64,000 bases of DNA, from NCBI GenBank assembly GCA_028583685.1, contig JAMXIF010001253.1, positions 85,763,689 to 85,827,688 of the forward strand. The letters are read 5' to 3'. The position numbers and the translations under genes are program-made. Positions within the stretch are counted from its first letter, which is position 1. Every line of letters begins with the position of its first letter. The stretch comes from Petaurus breviceps papuanus. Its lineage: Eukaryota; Chordata; Mammalia; Diprotodontia; Petauridae. Shown here in pieces: positions 11,436-21,984 of this stretch. Under the pieces are notes generated by a model, which saw only the letters and a list, made by a program, of their open reading frames with translations, had not been told where the DNA came from and made no database searches.

Positions 11436-11594
11436 GGGGCAGCTTGGTGGCACAGCAGATAGAGAGAGCACTGGCCCTGGAGTCAAGAGGACCTGAATTC
11501 AAATCTGGTCTCAGAAAGTTATTAGCTGTGTGACCCCGAGCAAATCACTTAACCCAGACTAATAAACCCCCCCCCCCAAAAAAAATAAATAAAG
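11436..11594 (+). repeat. WSINE1-like SINE
   Basis: Sense orientation: GGGGCAGCTTGGTGGCACAG, CCTGGAGTCAAGAGGACCTG, TTAGCTGTGTGACC, then a C/A-rich tail. The 3' part is diverged. Confidence 0.8.
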
Positions 11595-13790
11595 AGGAAG
11601 AGATCTAGGCACTCCTTTTTGTCTTGGGCTGCATCACAGTTGCAAAATGAAGGACCTGGATTAAGAAAATCTCTAAAATCATTTCCAACTCTAATTTATA
11701 TGACCATCAACAATTCAGCTCTATTTCCCATTCTTTTAGAGTGATCTAAGCACTCTGACTTTTCTTTTTGTCTTTCGTGTCCCAATTTATGGCTGCAGAA
11801 ATCATATACCTATGGTTTTATGGCAGTTTAATACATTATTTTCCTAAGTGGCTTTAGAAAAGTGGTTGATTAGTATGCCTATCTCTTTTAGGAATGATAA
11901 TGTTTTTGATCACTGCGGCCAACATCCAATCTATTCTCTATATTTTGGTGTGTATAGGGAACAGAAGTAGAGAGGCAATCAAAAAAATCTTCCTAGAGAA
12001 AGAACTAACAAACACCAAAATATTTATAGCAGTACTTTTGGTGGCTCTTGGGGAACCAAGATGATTTAGAAAAGGCAGGGACTTGCCTGAGCTCTCCCCC
12101 AAACCCCTCCAAACAACCTTAAATAAAACCCCAAAACAAATTCTGAAGTGATAGAACCCACCAAAGGACAGAGTGAAACAATTTTCCAGCCCAAGACAAC
12201 TTAGAAGGCCAGCAGAAAAAGTCTGTTGTACCAAGGTGAGAGTGGGGAACCACTCCCAGGCCACACCCCAGCAAACCAGCAGTAGGCCTTGGGCATGACT
12301 GAACCAGTGGAGTCAGTGGGGGTTTGGGATCTTTGAGCCCGCAGACATTAAGAGGGTTTGAACATTGGTTAGAAGGAGATTACAGGGGTCTGTCTGCTGG
12401 CACTGGGGGCAAGACTCTGTTACATTGCCTATATTAGATCCAGGTCACAGTCTTGGGTCTCAGTCCTAGGGCAAGGAAGAACACTAGCACACTAGAATTT
12501 TACAACAGTTGCAGGGGAGCTGGGACCCTGGTCACAGCTGCAAAATGCAAAAGAGTGCTTACGGTTGCTCACAGACCAGAGCACAGACCAGAAGAGTAGT
12601 AAACACACTTCCTCGTAGATCATACTGCCTTGGAAGAACCAAAAATTTACAGGTACCCCAGAATTATCTTTAAAAACAGTTTCATAAAAAACCTGAAACT
12701 TGGGACTGTTCTCCCTCCAAAGAGGAAGCAGAGTCCCATTTTAGCACAGAATTAAAAGTCAAGAAATAGGCTAGAAAAATGAGCAAACATCAGAAAAAAG
12801 ATCCTTACTACAGAAAGTTACTATCATGACAGGGAACCTTAAAACATAAACTCAGAAGAAGAAAACAAAAACTGTTACATCCAAAGCCTCAAAGAAAAAA
12901 AATATGAATTGGTCTCAGGCCATGGAAGGGCTTAAAAAGGATTTTAAAAATCAAGTAAGAGAAGTAGAGGAAAAACTGGGGAAAGAAATGAGAGTGATAC
13001 AAAAAAAAAAATCACAAAAAAAGAATCCACAGCTTGGTAAAGGAGGCACAAAAAATACTGAATAAAATAATACCTTAAAAAAAAAACAGAATAGGCCAAA
13101 TGGTAAAAGAGGTACAAAAATTCAATGAGGAAAAGAATGCCTTGAAAAGCAGAATTGGTCAAATGGAAAAAAGATATATAAAAACTCACTGAAGAGAAAA
13201 ATTCCTTAAAAAACAGAATTGGCCAAATGGAAAAGGTACAAAAGCTCAGGGAAGAAAATAATTCCCTAAAAATAAGAATTAGGCAAATGGAAGCTAACAA
13301 CTTTATGAAACATCAAGAAACAATAAAACAAACCCCCCAAAAAAGAAATAAATTGAAGACACTGAAATATTTCACTGAAAAAACAACTGATTTGGAAAAT
13401 AGATTCAGGAGAGTTAATTTAAAAATTATTGGACTATCTGAGAGCTATGTTTTTTTTTAAAAGAGCCTACATATCATCTTTCAAGAAATTATCAAGGAAA
13501 ACTACCCTGATATTCTAGAACCAGAAGGTAAAATAGAAATTGAATGAATACACCAATCACCTCCTGAAAGAAATTCCAAAATGAAAACCCCCAAGAGTAT
13601 TATAGCCAAATTCCAGAGCTCTCATGTCAAGGAGAAAATATTGCAAGCAACCAGAAAGAAAACAACTCAAGTATCATGGAGCTACAGTCAGGATGATACA
13701 AGATTTAGAAGCTTCTACATAAAACGATTGGAGGAATATGATATTCCAGAGGTCAAAGGAGGTAGGATTACAACCAAGAATCACCTACCT

Positions 13791-13945
13791 TGGGGCAGCT
13801 AGGTGGCACAGTGAATAGAGCACCAGCCCTGGAGGACCTGAGTTCAAATCTGGCTTCAGACACTTAACACTTACTAGCTGTGTGACCTTGGGCAAGTCAC
13901 TTAACCCCAATTGCCTTGCCTTTCCCCCTCCAAAAAGAAAAAAAA
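13791..13945 (+). repeat. WSINE1-like SINE in half-L1
   Basis: GGGGCAGCTAGGTGGCACAG to an A-rich tail. The left target duplication AATCACCTACCT is at 13779-13790. The right copy begins at 13946 but is cut by the LTR at 13956 and resumes at 14570. Confidence 0.9.
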
Positions 13946-13955
13946 AATCACCTAC

Positions 13956-14564
13956 TGTTATGGGAATGGGAATCTAAGATCTTCCCTGCCCCAGGCCCTT
14001 TGATAGGCTTAAGTGACTCTGAGAACCTTCGTTGATTTGAAAATATAATCTGCCCCCTAATAGGTTGAATGTGGTCACCTGGAGCCTGTGGCAGAAAGCT
14101 TCTTTTTCAGGAATGCCCACACCTTGATACTTTGTGATTGGGCAGTGGGTCAAGAGGGTTGTGACATTCTCTGAGCCAGGAGAAGGCTATATATATGCTG
14201 ATGTGAGGTTTTGCTTTGGGGCTCACTTTGAGAAGAGTTCTGTGATTTGATGAGACTCTGGGCAGCCATTGAGCCCCCTGGCTTTGAAAACCCAGATGCT
14301 GGTGCTTCCCTCTTTGGTAACTGACTAGGTATGGATGTAATGGTCGGATAGTTGGAAGCCTGTCTGCTGATGTTGTCTGCATTTAACTTGTTTGTATTCT
14401 CTGAAGTTTGGGGTGCTGACCTTTTTCCCCTGAAGTAGGTAAATGACATATGTTTGATTAAAGCAAGATTGTTAACCCATTTTGAGTTGCTTTCCTTTAG
14501 AAAAGCAGATCTAAGAACCTGTGTTGGCAGCCACCCTGGGGATGCTGGGGTGCTCGTTGCTACA
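13956..14564 (+). mobile_element. Solo LTR (family A), 609 bp
   Basis: Fossil endogenous retrovirus LTR. It starts TGTTATGGG, ends TTGCTACA and is flanked by the 5-bp duplication CCTAC (13951-13955 and 14565-14569). A TATA-like GGCTATATATA lies at about 14187 and an ATTAAA signal at about 14457, supporting plus orientation. No internal retroviral region adjoins. A related copy is at 42246-42747. Class is uncertain; a 5-bp duplication would suit an ERVL-type element. Confidence 0.8.
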
Positions 14565-14997
14565 CCTACCTAGCAAAACTGAGTATAATTCTTCAGGAGA
14601 AAAAAAATTGATATTCAATGAAATAGAGGTTTGTCAAGCATTCCTGGGGAAAAAACCAGAGCTGAATAGAAAATATGACTTTCAAATATAAGACTCACAG
14701 GAAGAATAAAAAGGCAAACAGGAAAGGAAAATAATAAGGAACTTAATAAAGTCAAACTGTTTACATTCCTACATGGGAAGATGATACTTGTAACTCCTAA
14801 AAGTTTCTCATTATTAGGGCAGTTAGGGAGAGTATACATTGACAAAGGGATTGGGTATAAGATGAATATAATGAAATAATTATCTAAAAAAATAAAATTA
14901 AAAGGTGAAAAAGTCGAATGCACTGAGAGAGGGGGAAAGGAAGAAATATAATAGTGTAAATTATCTGATATAAAAGAAGTGCAAAAGAGCTTTTACA

Positions 14998-15150
14998 GGG
15001 GTGGCGCAGTGAGTAAAGGGCCAGCCCCGGAGTCAGGAGGACCCAAGTTCGGTTCTGGCCTCAGACACTTAACACCCACCCACACACACACACAAAATAG
15101 TCGTATAACCTTGGGCAAGTTACTTAACCCCAATTGCCCTCCAAAAAAAA
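14998..15150 (+). repeat. WSINE1-like SINE (AAGTTACTT subtype)
   Basis: GGGGTGGCGCAGTGAGTAAA to a CCTCCAAAAAA tail, with an internal CA run. Target duplications AGCTTTTACAG (about 14988) and AGCTTTTATAG (about 15153) differ at one base. Confidence 0.85.
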
Positions 15151-15414
15151 AAAGCTTTTATAGTGGAGGGGAAGATGGGAGAGGTAGAAGTGTATGTGTG
15201 TGAACATTACTCTCATTGGAATTAGCTTAAAGAGAGAATAAGGTACATACTCAGTTGGGTATAGAAATTTATCTTACTTTCCAGGAAAATATGGGGAGAA
15301 GGGGATAAGAGAAAGGGGTGGAGCTGATAGAAAGAAGGGTAGTTTGGGGGAAGGAAAATTCAGAAGCAAAACACCTGTGAGAATGGGTGAAAGGAGAGAA
15401 AAAGTAGGATAAAC

Positions 15415-15514
15415 NNNNNNNNNNNNNNNNNNNNNNNNNNNNNNNNNNNNNNNNNNNNNNNNNNNNNNNNNNNNNNNNNNNNNNNNNNNNNNNNNNNNNN
15501 NNNNNNNNNNNNNN
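15415..15514. other. Assembly gap, exactly 100 N
   Basis: A round-number run of N, so the true missing length is unknown. It lies inside the half-L1. The first bases after it (AATAGGATGGAGGGAAATA) match half-L1 sequence at 41228-41247, so the join looks correct. Confidence 0.95.
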
Positions 15515-16612
15515 AATAGGATGGAGGGAAATACATAGTAATGATAATTATGGGAGAAAATTTACAGCAAGCTTCTCTGTTAAAAATTTAATTTCTCAAA
15601 TATATAGAGAACTAAGTCAAAAGTAAAGAAATGCAACTCATTCTTCAGTTGATAAGTTGTTAAAAGATATGAACAGGCATTTTTCAGATGAAGTCATCAA
15701 AGCTATCTATAGTCACATAAAAAAATTGTCTAAATCACTATTGATTAGAGAAATACTAATTAAAACAACCCTGAGCTACCACACCACAACTAAAAGATTG
15801 GCTAATATGACAAAAAAGGAAAATGACAAATATTGGAGGGGATGTGGGAAAATTGAGACACTAATGCACTGTTGGCAAAATTATATACTGATTCAACCGT
15901 ATTTAGAGAAATTTGGAACTATGCCCCAAGGACTATAAAACATGTGTGCCATTTGACCAAGCAATACCACTACTAGGTCCACATCCTAAAGAAATAAAAA
16001 ACAAAAAGTAAAAGGACCTATATTGTACAGAAATATTTATAACATCTCTTTATGTGGTGGCAAAGAATTGGAAATTGAGGGGATAGCTATCAATTGGGGA
16101 ATAGCTGAACAAGTTTTTGTATTGATTGTGATGGAATACTACTATCCTATACGAAATGATGCACAGGATGTTCTCAGAAAAAACTAGAAAGACATATGAA
16201 TGGATGCAAAGTGAAATGAGCAGAATCAGAACATTGTATAAAGTAACAGCAATATTGTATGATGATCAACTGTGAATGACTTAGCTATTGTTAGCAACAC
16301 AATGATCCAAGACAATTGTGAAGGACTTATAGAGTCTGAATGCAGATTGAAGCATATATTTTCTTTACTTTATTTTTCTTCTGTTTTTTTTTCAATCTGT
16401 GTTTTCTTTTACAACATGACTAACATGGAAATGTGTTTGGGATGACTATGTATCTAAAACCTATATCAAATTTCTTGCCTTCTCAATAAGGGGAAGGGGA
16501 GGGGAGGAACAGAGGGAGAGTTTGGAATTCAAAAATATTTTTAAATGAATGTAAAAAATTGTTTTTACATGTAATTGGGGAAAAATAAAATATTAAATTA
16601 AAAAAAAAAAGA

Positions 16613-17165
16613 ACTTGGCATGAAGTACTATTCACTGTAACTAACCCTAACCTTAATGGCTGAACAAACTGTGGCACATAAATATAATGAGATGTCATCA
16701 TGATTTCAGCAATTATCAATATGAGGCATTCAGGGAAACATGGGAAGATATGGAAGAACTGATGCAGAATAAAATAAGCAGAATATATAAAATACCTACA
16801 ATTATGTAAGTGAAAAAAAAACCACCTAAAAGAAGTTCAAATTTGAAAAACAATGATAAACAATCTTGGTTTTAGAGAATTGATAATGAAACCTATTTCC
16901 CTATTTTTTTTCTTTTTGGAGGGCAGTTGGGGTTAAACAACTTGCCCAAGGTCATGGTCATACGACTAGTTTTTGTGTTAAGTGTCTGAGTGGGGATTTG
17001 AACTCAGGTTCTCCTGACTCCAGGGCCAGTGCTCTATTCACTTCGCCACTTAGCCACCTTATTCTGAACAGAGAAATGGCAGATTTCAGGGATATGATGT
17101 TGCCTATACTGTGAAATGTGATCATTGTAAGGTGGTTTTTGCTCAACAAGTTGTATTTGTTGCAA
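16613..17165 (+). repeat. L1 3' fragment, diverged
   Basis: ACAAACTGTGGCACATAAAT, GGGAAGATATGGAAGAACTG and ATGCAGAATAAAATAAGCAG are the L1 ORF2 C-terminal blocks also seen at 31230 and 62380. It is split by the SINE at 16903-17058. Confidence 0.6.
16903..17058 (-). repeat. WSINE1-like SINE
   Basis: GGGCAGTTGGGGTTAAACAA, then TTTGTGTTAAGTGTCTGAGT, then CCTGACTCCAGGGCCAGTGC, then CCACTTAGCCACC. Confidence 0.85.
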
Positions 17166-17279
17166 GATAAGAGTTTATTTCTGGTAGTGGGAGGCCTAGA
17201 TCCAGGAATTATTGATATAAAACAAAAGACATTGATTTAAAAAACAATTTAAAGTCTTTATACATCTTATCAACTATTT

Positions 17280-17668
17280 TATTTCTGCATATTTACAGGA
17301 AGATGGACCCAATATCGACATGCAAACAAAAAGAAACTTCTTAGAAAATCTGGTATTAGTCAAGATGCTAAAGTCCAGAGCAAACACTCCAGTTTTAGTG
17401 TTCCAAGTCATTAGGTTGGTGCTTCCATTATTCAAGCAACAGTTACTAAACCAAACAAAGATAAAGAAAGAGATAAAGTTTACAGGAGAAGAGCAATAGA
17501 AAAGCTGTTGAAACACATGGAACAGAGAGGCAAAGCACCAACTATGAGAACTAGGGTAAGGGAAGTAGGAAGTAGAAGACAAGTTGGGAGGTTCTTAAGA
17601 AGAGAGAATTTGAAGGCATGTCCAAATGGATTCTTGGGTCACAACAAAAAGGAGGTCATTCAATAGCA
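17280..17668 (+). other. Unidentified open-frame island
   Basis: One frame from 17298 reads GRWTQYRHANKKKLLRK and on to SKHSSFSVPSH, a single stop at 17412-17414, then about 84 codons including ERDKVYRRRAIEKLLKHMEQ. It is lysine/arginine-rich. A pyrimidine-rich TTTACAG precedes it and AGGGTAAGG sits at 17553-17561. I do not recognise a protein family. It may be a pseudogene fragment, a decayed transposon frame or chance. Confidence 0.25.
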
Positions 17669-17896
17669 TATGACTGTTCACAACTTTTACTTAAGTTCCA
17701 AATCTCAGCTAGGTCCCAATTAATGCAAATAAATCTCGTGAAGTGATAATATTATTCCAAATTTTCATTGCATATTTCCACTGGGCTAGAACCAGTTATC
17801 ATAATTTATATATAATTACATATAATCATAACTTCAAATAATACAACCACTTAATGGGATTCATTATTCATACTAATTAGGACTAAGTAACACAGA

Positions 17897-18155
17897 AGTA
17901 TAGCAGCTACGTTGCACAGTGGATAGATCACTGGGCTTGGAATTAGACTTATCTTCCTGAATTCAAATCTAGCCTCAGACGCTTACTAGCTTTGTGGCCC
18001 TGGGCAAGTCACTTAACCCTGTTTGCCTCAGTTTCCTCATCTGTAAAATAAGCTGGAGAAGGAAATGGCAAACCACTCCAGTATCTTTGCCAAGAAAACC
18101 CCAAAATGAGGTCATGTAAAGTTGGAGATGACTGAACAATAAAGAATGACAGCAA
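17897..18155 (+). repeat. MAR1-like CORE-SINE
   Basis: Sense orientation: GCACAGTGGATAGATCACTG, CTGGGCAAGTCACTTAACCC, GCAAACCACTCCAGTATCTT, then GCCAAGAAAACCCCAAAATG. Confidence 0.85.
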
Positions 18156-18534
18156 CACAGTAGCATATGTAGTGTTCAAGAAGATAAAAATAGTTTATCA
18201 ATAATTATTACCGTGACTTCCTTCTGAATTACCAACATATTCATATCAACATATTCTACTGGTTTAAGAGGCAGTAGGGACAGAGGGTGGTAGAGGGAAC
18301 AAAAGGAGCTACTGTTTTTCCCAGAGTATCTTTGAGTTCCCAGAGCTTAGCATGGTGCTTAAGAAAAAGAAATTTACACAATAATTTTGTTGTATATTTG
18401 AAAGGAATAGCAAACTGTATATAGTATATTTGCAGTTTAATGTGCAATCATCTTTTTATTGTACTATGCTATGGAAATTCTTATTTTATTCCATAAATTA
18501 AAAAAAAATTTAAAAAAGAACTTGCTTCTTGATT

Positions 18535-18790
18535 GAGATAGCTAGGTGGTACAGAGGATAGAATGCTGGGCTTAAAGTCAGGGATACCTGATTTCAAATC
18601 AGCCTCTGATCCTTACCAGCTGTGTGTCCTTGGGCAAGTCACTTAACCTCTGTTTGCCTCAGTTTCTTTAACTATAAAATGAAGATAATAATAGCACCTA
18701 TCACCCAGTGTTGTTGTGAGGCTCAAATGAGATATTTAGAAAGTGTTTTAACAGTGTCTAATGCACCATAGGTACTAAATATTATTAGTA
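18535..18790 (+). repeat. MIR-like SINE
   Basis: AGATAGCTAGGTGGTACAGA, TTGGGCAAGTCACTTAACCT, TTGTTGTGAGGCTCAAATGA, then a TATTATTAGTATTATTA tail. A second decayed MIR-like piece (antisense) lies at about 18865-19010. Confidence 0.7.
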
Positions 18791-19029
18791 TTATTATTTC
18801 TCAAGTAAAATTGCTCTCTCAATAGTTATTAACAGTCTCCAAATTCCCAAAATTATTGGACCACAGTATTTATAGTTAGAAAGGAGATCAGAAATAATCC
18901 AAGTCACAGGAAAATCAAATGACTTGCCCAATGTCATACCAGTATTAAGGAGCAAAGCTGAGATTCAAACCTTGTTTCCAGAGTTTTTTCACTCTATACT
19001 AGGGCCAGCAAGAGACTATCTATAAATAT

Positions 19030-19690
19030 AGGATGAACATGGGAAAGATGGTAGGGGAGAAAGCAGAATTGGGAGGAAGGATTGAGTTGGGAGGAAAGTT
19101 AAGTTTTAGACATGTTGAATATGAAATGTCCGTGGGTCATATATTTTGGGAAGAATAAAAGGTAATGGGAGACATGAGAATGGAGATTATGAGGGAGGAG
19201 AAGGTTAGACGGATGAGTAAAGCTGAAAATCATCTCTATGGAAGATAATTAAAGCTACAAGAAATGATGAGATTACCTAGTGAAACAGTATAGAGAGAGA
19301 AGAGAAAGAAAGCCCAGGACAGATCACTGGAGAATGTCTACAAGTAGTGGACAAGATCTGCATAAAGAGCCAGTAAAAGTCTGAGAAGGAGTAATCAGGA
19401 GAACCTGGAGAGAGTAATGTCCTGCAAAACTACAGGGAAAAGAGTATCAAGGAGAAAGGGGTGACCAGTAGTGTCAAAGGCTGCAGGAAGGTCAAGAAGG
19501 ATGAGGACTGGGAGAAGGTAATCAGATTTGGCAATGAAGACATCATTAGTAACTTTGAAGAAAGACAGTTCCAGTTGAATGATGAGGTCAGAAGATAGAT
19601 TAAGAAGACTTAAGAGAAAAGGAAGTAGATTCTCTGATTGAAGAAGATAAAGCAGAAGATAGCTTTGAAAGTTACATGTTGAATTTAAAG
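19030..19690 (-). repeat. L2 reverse-transcriptase remnant
   Basis: On the minus strand at about 19460-19510 a frame reads LILLDLPAAFDTTGHPFLL. This is the motif-A region (LLDLSAAFDT.DH) of L2/CR1-clade reverse transcriptases. The frame is otherwise decayed. Confidence 0.75.
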
Positions 19691-20160
19691 AAAACTTCCC
19701 ATGATAAAAACATGCAGTTTCAAAATAAACTTTCTCACACAGAGATCTAATCATGCCACCCTCATGCTCAAAAATCTTTTTCAGTATGGCCCTATTGCCC
19801 AACAAGTAAACTTCAAACTCCTTTGTTGGCCATTCAAGGTCAGTCACAATCTGGCATCTTACCAGTTGTATCACTCATTGCTCTCCTTAATAAGCAATAC
19901 TCTCCTGCCAAAGTGAACTACTCCTTGTTCCTCCAAAGGACATTGTTCTTTCTAGCCTCCATAACTTTTCTTATACTGAAACTTCTGGCTTTCTTCGGTT
20001 AAATTCCTACCAAACTCCAAAGTTCAACTCAAAAGCTCTTTTCCATGGAGTCCTCACTGATTCACTGTTGATAATCTTTCTTTTCAGACTCCCCACACAG
20101 GGTACTAATGTATTCAATGTATTATCCCACCTACTACAGTTATTTGTGGTTGTATCTCAT
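19691..20160 (+). repeat. L2 3' region
   Basis: AGATCTAATCATGCCACCCT, then AAACTTCAAACTCCTTTGTT and ATTCAAGGTCAGTCACAATC, a common L2 3' order in sense. It abuts an opposite-strand L2 and is cut on the right by the LTR at 20161. Confidence 0.55.
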
Positions 20161-21337
20161 TGTAATGTAATACCAAGCAAAGGCAACTTCCCAGGTTCAA
20201 AATACCAGCATAGGTGCTCTCTATTTTATTCAGTAACAAACCCAGAACAGAGAAGATCAAAACATGACATCATTCAAAATACAGCATTTACTAAGTGTGA
20301 TTAAATAATCTCCAAGTACTACCCCACCCCAGGACCTTCCAATCATTCAATCAATTACAAAGTCTCTGTTCTAAATACTTCTCCACCCCTAGGCTATACT
20401 TTAATTAAGTCCACCACAAAGCCCCTCTTCTCAAATGGAGATTAGTTTCCAAACATAAGGTCAAAAGTTCCCCACCCCTGGATCACAATTGAATCTACCC
20501 TAGAGTTACATCAAGTTTAAACACAGCACTTAATACCCAAATGGAGGTCTTTTCTTCATCTTGACAGGAGGCAAGTTCTCAGCAATCTTAGTTCCTGGGG
20601 AGACAAGGCTTAGCAAAGCCACAAGATACATTGCCAGTCCCTTCATGAATTTATCCTCTGTCTGTAGAACAGTCCTAGAACCCCTGAACACATTAGCAAA
20701 GCCCTCTCCCAGGATTTCTGTAAACATACAACAAGAAAATCCTTCTTCAGGGCTTCTGAACCAACAGAAAGGCTCCCAGACCCCTGCAACAACAGCACTG
20801 TCCCTCACCAGTGGACAGTATTCACTCTGTCTGCAGGACAGTCTCCAGACCCCTGCAACAACAGTACTGTCCCTCACCAGTGGACAGTATTCACTCTCTG
20901 TCTGCAGGACAGTCGCAGGCCTTCTTAGCGAACAGCCAGGTTCCAGGACTTCTTCAACAAAATGACTGTCTTTCACCAGTGGACAAATCTGGCAAAATAA
21001 CATCAAAACAGACAGACAAAGTACCAGCAAAACAGCCATGTCTCCTCAGTCCTTGGCAGCTCAGGGGGCAGGTCTCAAAAGTCCAGGGCAATTCAAAGCG
21101 GCCACCAGCAATTCTCTTAGCCTCTCTCTCCCTCCACGAGGTGCTGCTTCCAAAAAAGATCTTCCGCCTCTCTCTTGTGTCTCCAAATCTACGTCACCAG
21201 CTCCTCCCAGTTCAGGACTTTCTTTTCACATCAACAAGCCCATCCCACAGGTGGGATTAACAAACTCTGGGTTTTAACACAATCAATTTGAAAACCAAGC
21301 CAATACAGGGGAATCTTTAATTGCCATTACTATCACA
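20161..21337 (-). mobile_element. Solo LTR (family B), 1177 bp
   Basis: Fossil endogenous retrovirus LTR. Plus-strand ends are TGTAATG and TATCACA, with the 5-bp duplication CTCAT on both sides (20156-20160 and 21338-21342). An AATAAA on the minus strand at about 20226-20231, some 65 bp from the low end, favours minus orientation. It contains a 69-bp enhancer-like tandem repeat. No gag, pol or env flanks it. Class not determined. Confidence 0.75.
20776..20990. repeat. 69-bp tandem repeat in LTR
   Basis: Unit 1 is 20776-20844, unit 2 starts at 20845 (CCAGACCCCTGCAACAACAG, then CAGTGGACAGTATTCACTCT) with a 2-bp insertion. A degenerate third unit lies at about 20943-20990. Direct repeats of this sort are common in LTR U3 regions. 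Confidence 0.85.
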
Positions 21338-21424
21338 CTCATCTAGCTGCGGTAGGCCAAGAATCAGTCATATCTTATATTTTCTTCCTTTCCCCACCAT
21401 GTAGCATACTATTGCACCCTTTGG

Positions 21425-21560
21425 ATCATAGCATCATAGATTATGATCTGGAAGCTACTTTAGAGATTATCTAGTTCTACCCTCTCATTTTATATGTAGT
21501 GATAGAGGTGTCAGCAGGGATTAAATAAGATGCCCAATGTCAAACAGGTAGCTGTAGAAT
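21425..21560 (-). repeat. MIR-like SINE fragment
   Basis: CATAGATTATGATCTGGAAG, TTATCTAGTTCTACCCTCTC, then CCCAATGTCAAACAGGTAGC. Diverged. Confidence 0.5.
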
Positions 21561-21984
21561 TTTAAATTAACAAACTGAAATTCTGGTTTACAAATAGGAT
21601 TTTGCAAGCTTGTGTAAAGTGGATCAGTATTCCAGGGATTGACCACCAATGGACATTCAATGTTTTGAAACTTTAAACTCCCTGGACCAAAGGAAACCAT
21701 GTTGTGTTGTAGTATACTTGACACTGCAAGACTACGGTTCACTGTAGAAGTTTTTTGAAACAAGAGACTATAAATATAGGATGAAGATGCCCATAGGAAT
21801 AAATTATAATAAATTGTGTGTGTGTGTGTGTGTGTAGGTGGAAGTAGGGTTCAAGCTGTCCCTTGTATTACAGAGAAAGCATGTTTTGATGATGAAATCA
21901 ATTGTTATGTTATCTTTGGCCATAGTTTGCCAATCCTTGCCAATCTTGAAGGTCAAATGCTGTCTTGATTTTTTAAAAAAGTAA

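Larger units (their letters stand above)
12043..16612 (+). repeat. HAL1-like half-L1, interrupted
   Basis: The L1-type 5' UTR (GGCAGGGACTTGCCTGAGCT, GGACAGAGTGAAACAATTTT) leads to an ORF1 from about 12904 (MNWSQAMEGLKKDFKN, a lysine/glutamate-rich coiled-coil). An RRM-like RRVNLKIIGL and IIAKFQSSHVKEKILQA follow. ORF1 is broken by several stops and a frameshift. After two SINEs, an LTR and a 100-N gap, only the ORF2 C-terminal part and 3' UTR follow (from 15560, ending in an A-tail at 16612). The endonuclease and most of the reverse transcriptase are absent. A stray L1 3' fragment abuts at about 11965-12042. Confidence 0.7.

Noticed and set aside
16641-16656. CTAACCCTAACC telomere-like motif
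   Set aside because: Two units only, inside an L1-derived stretch; no array.
20530-21260. Long overlapping open frames on both strands, the longest 169 codons on the minus strand with a hydrophobic start
   Set aside because: They lie wholly inside the solo LTR and run through its 69-bp tandem repeat, which (length divisible by three) keeps frames open on both strands. No match to a known LTR-encoded protein is recognised.
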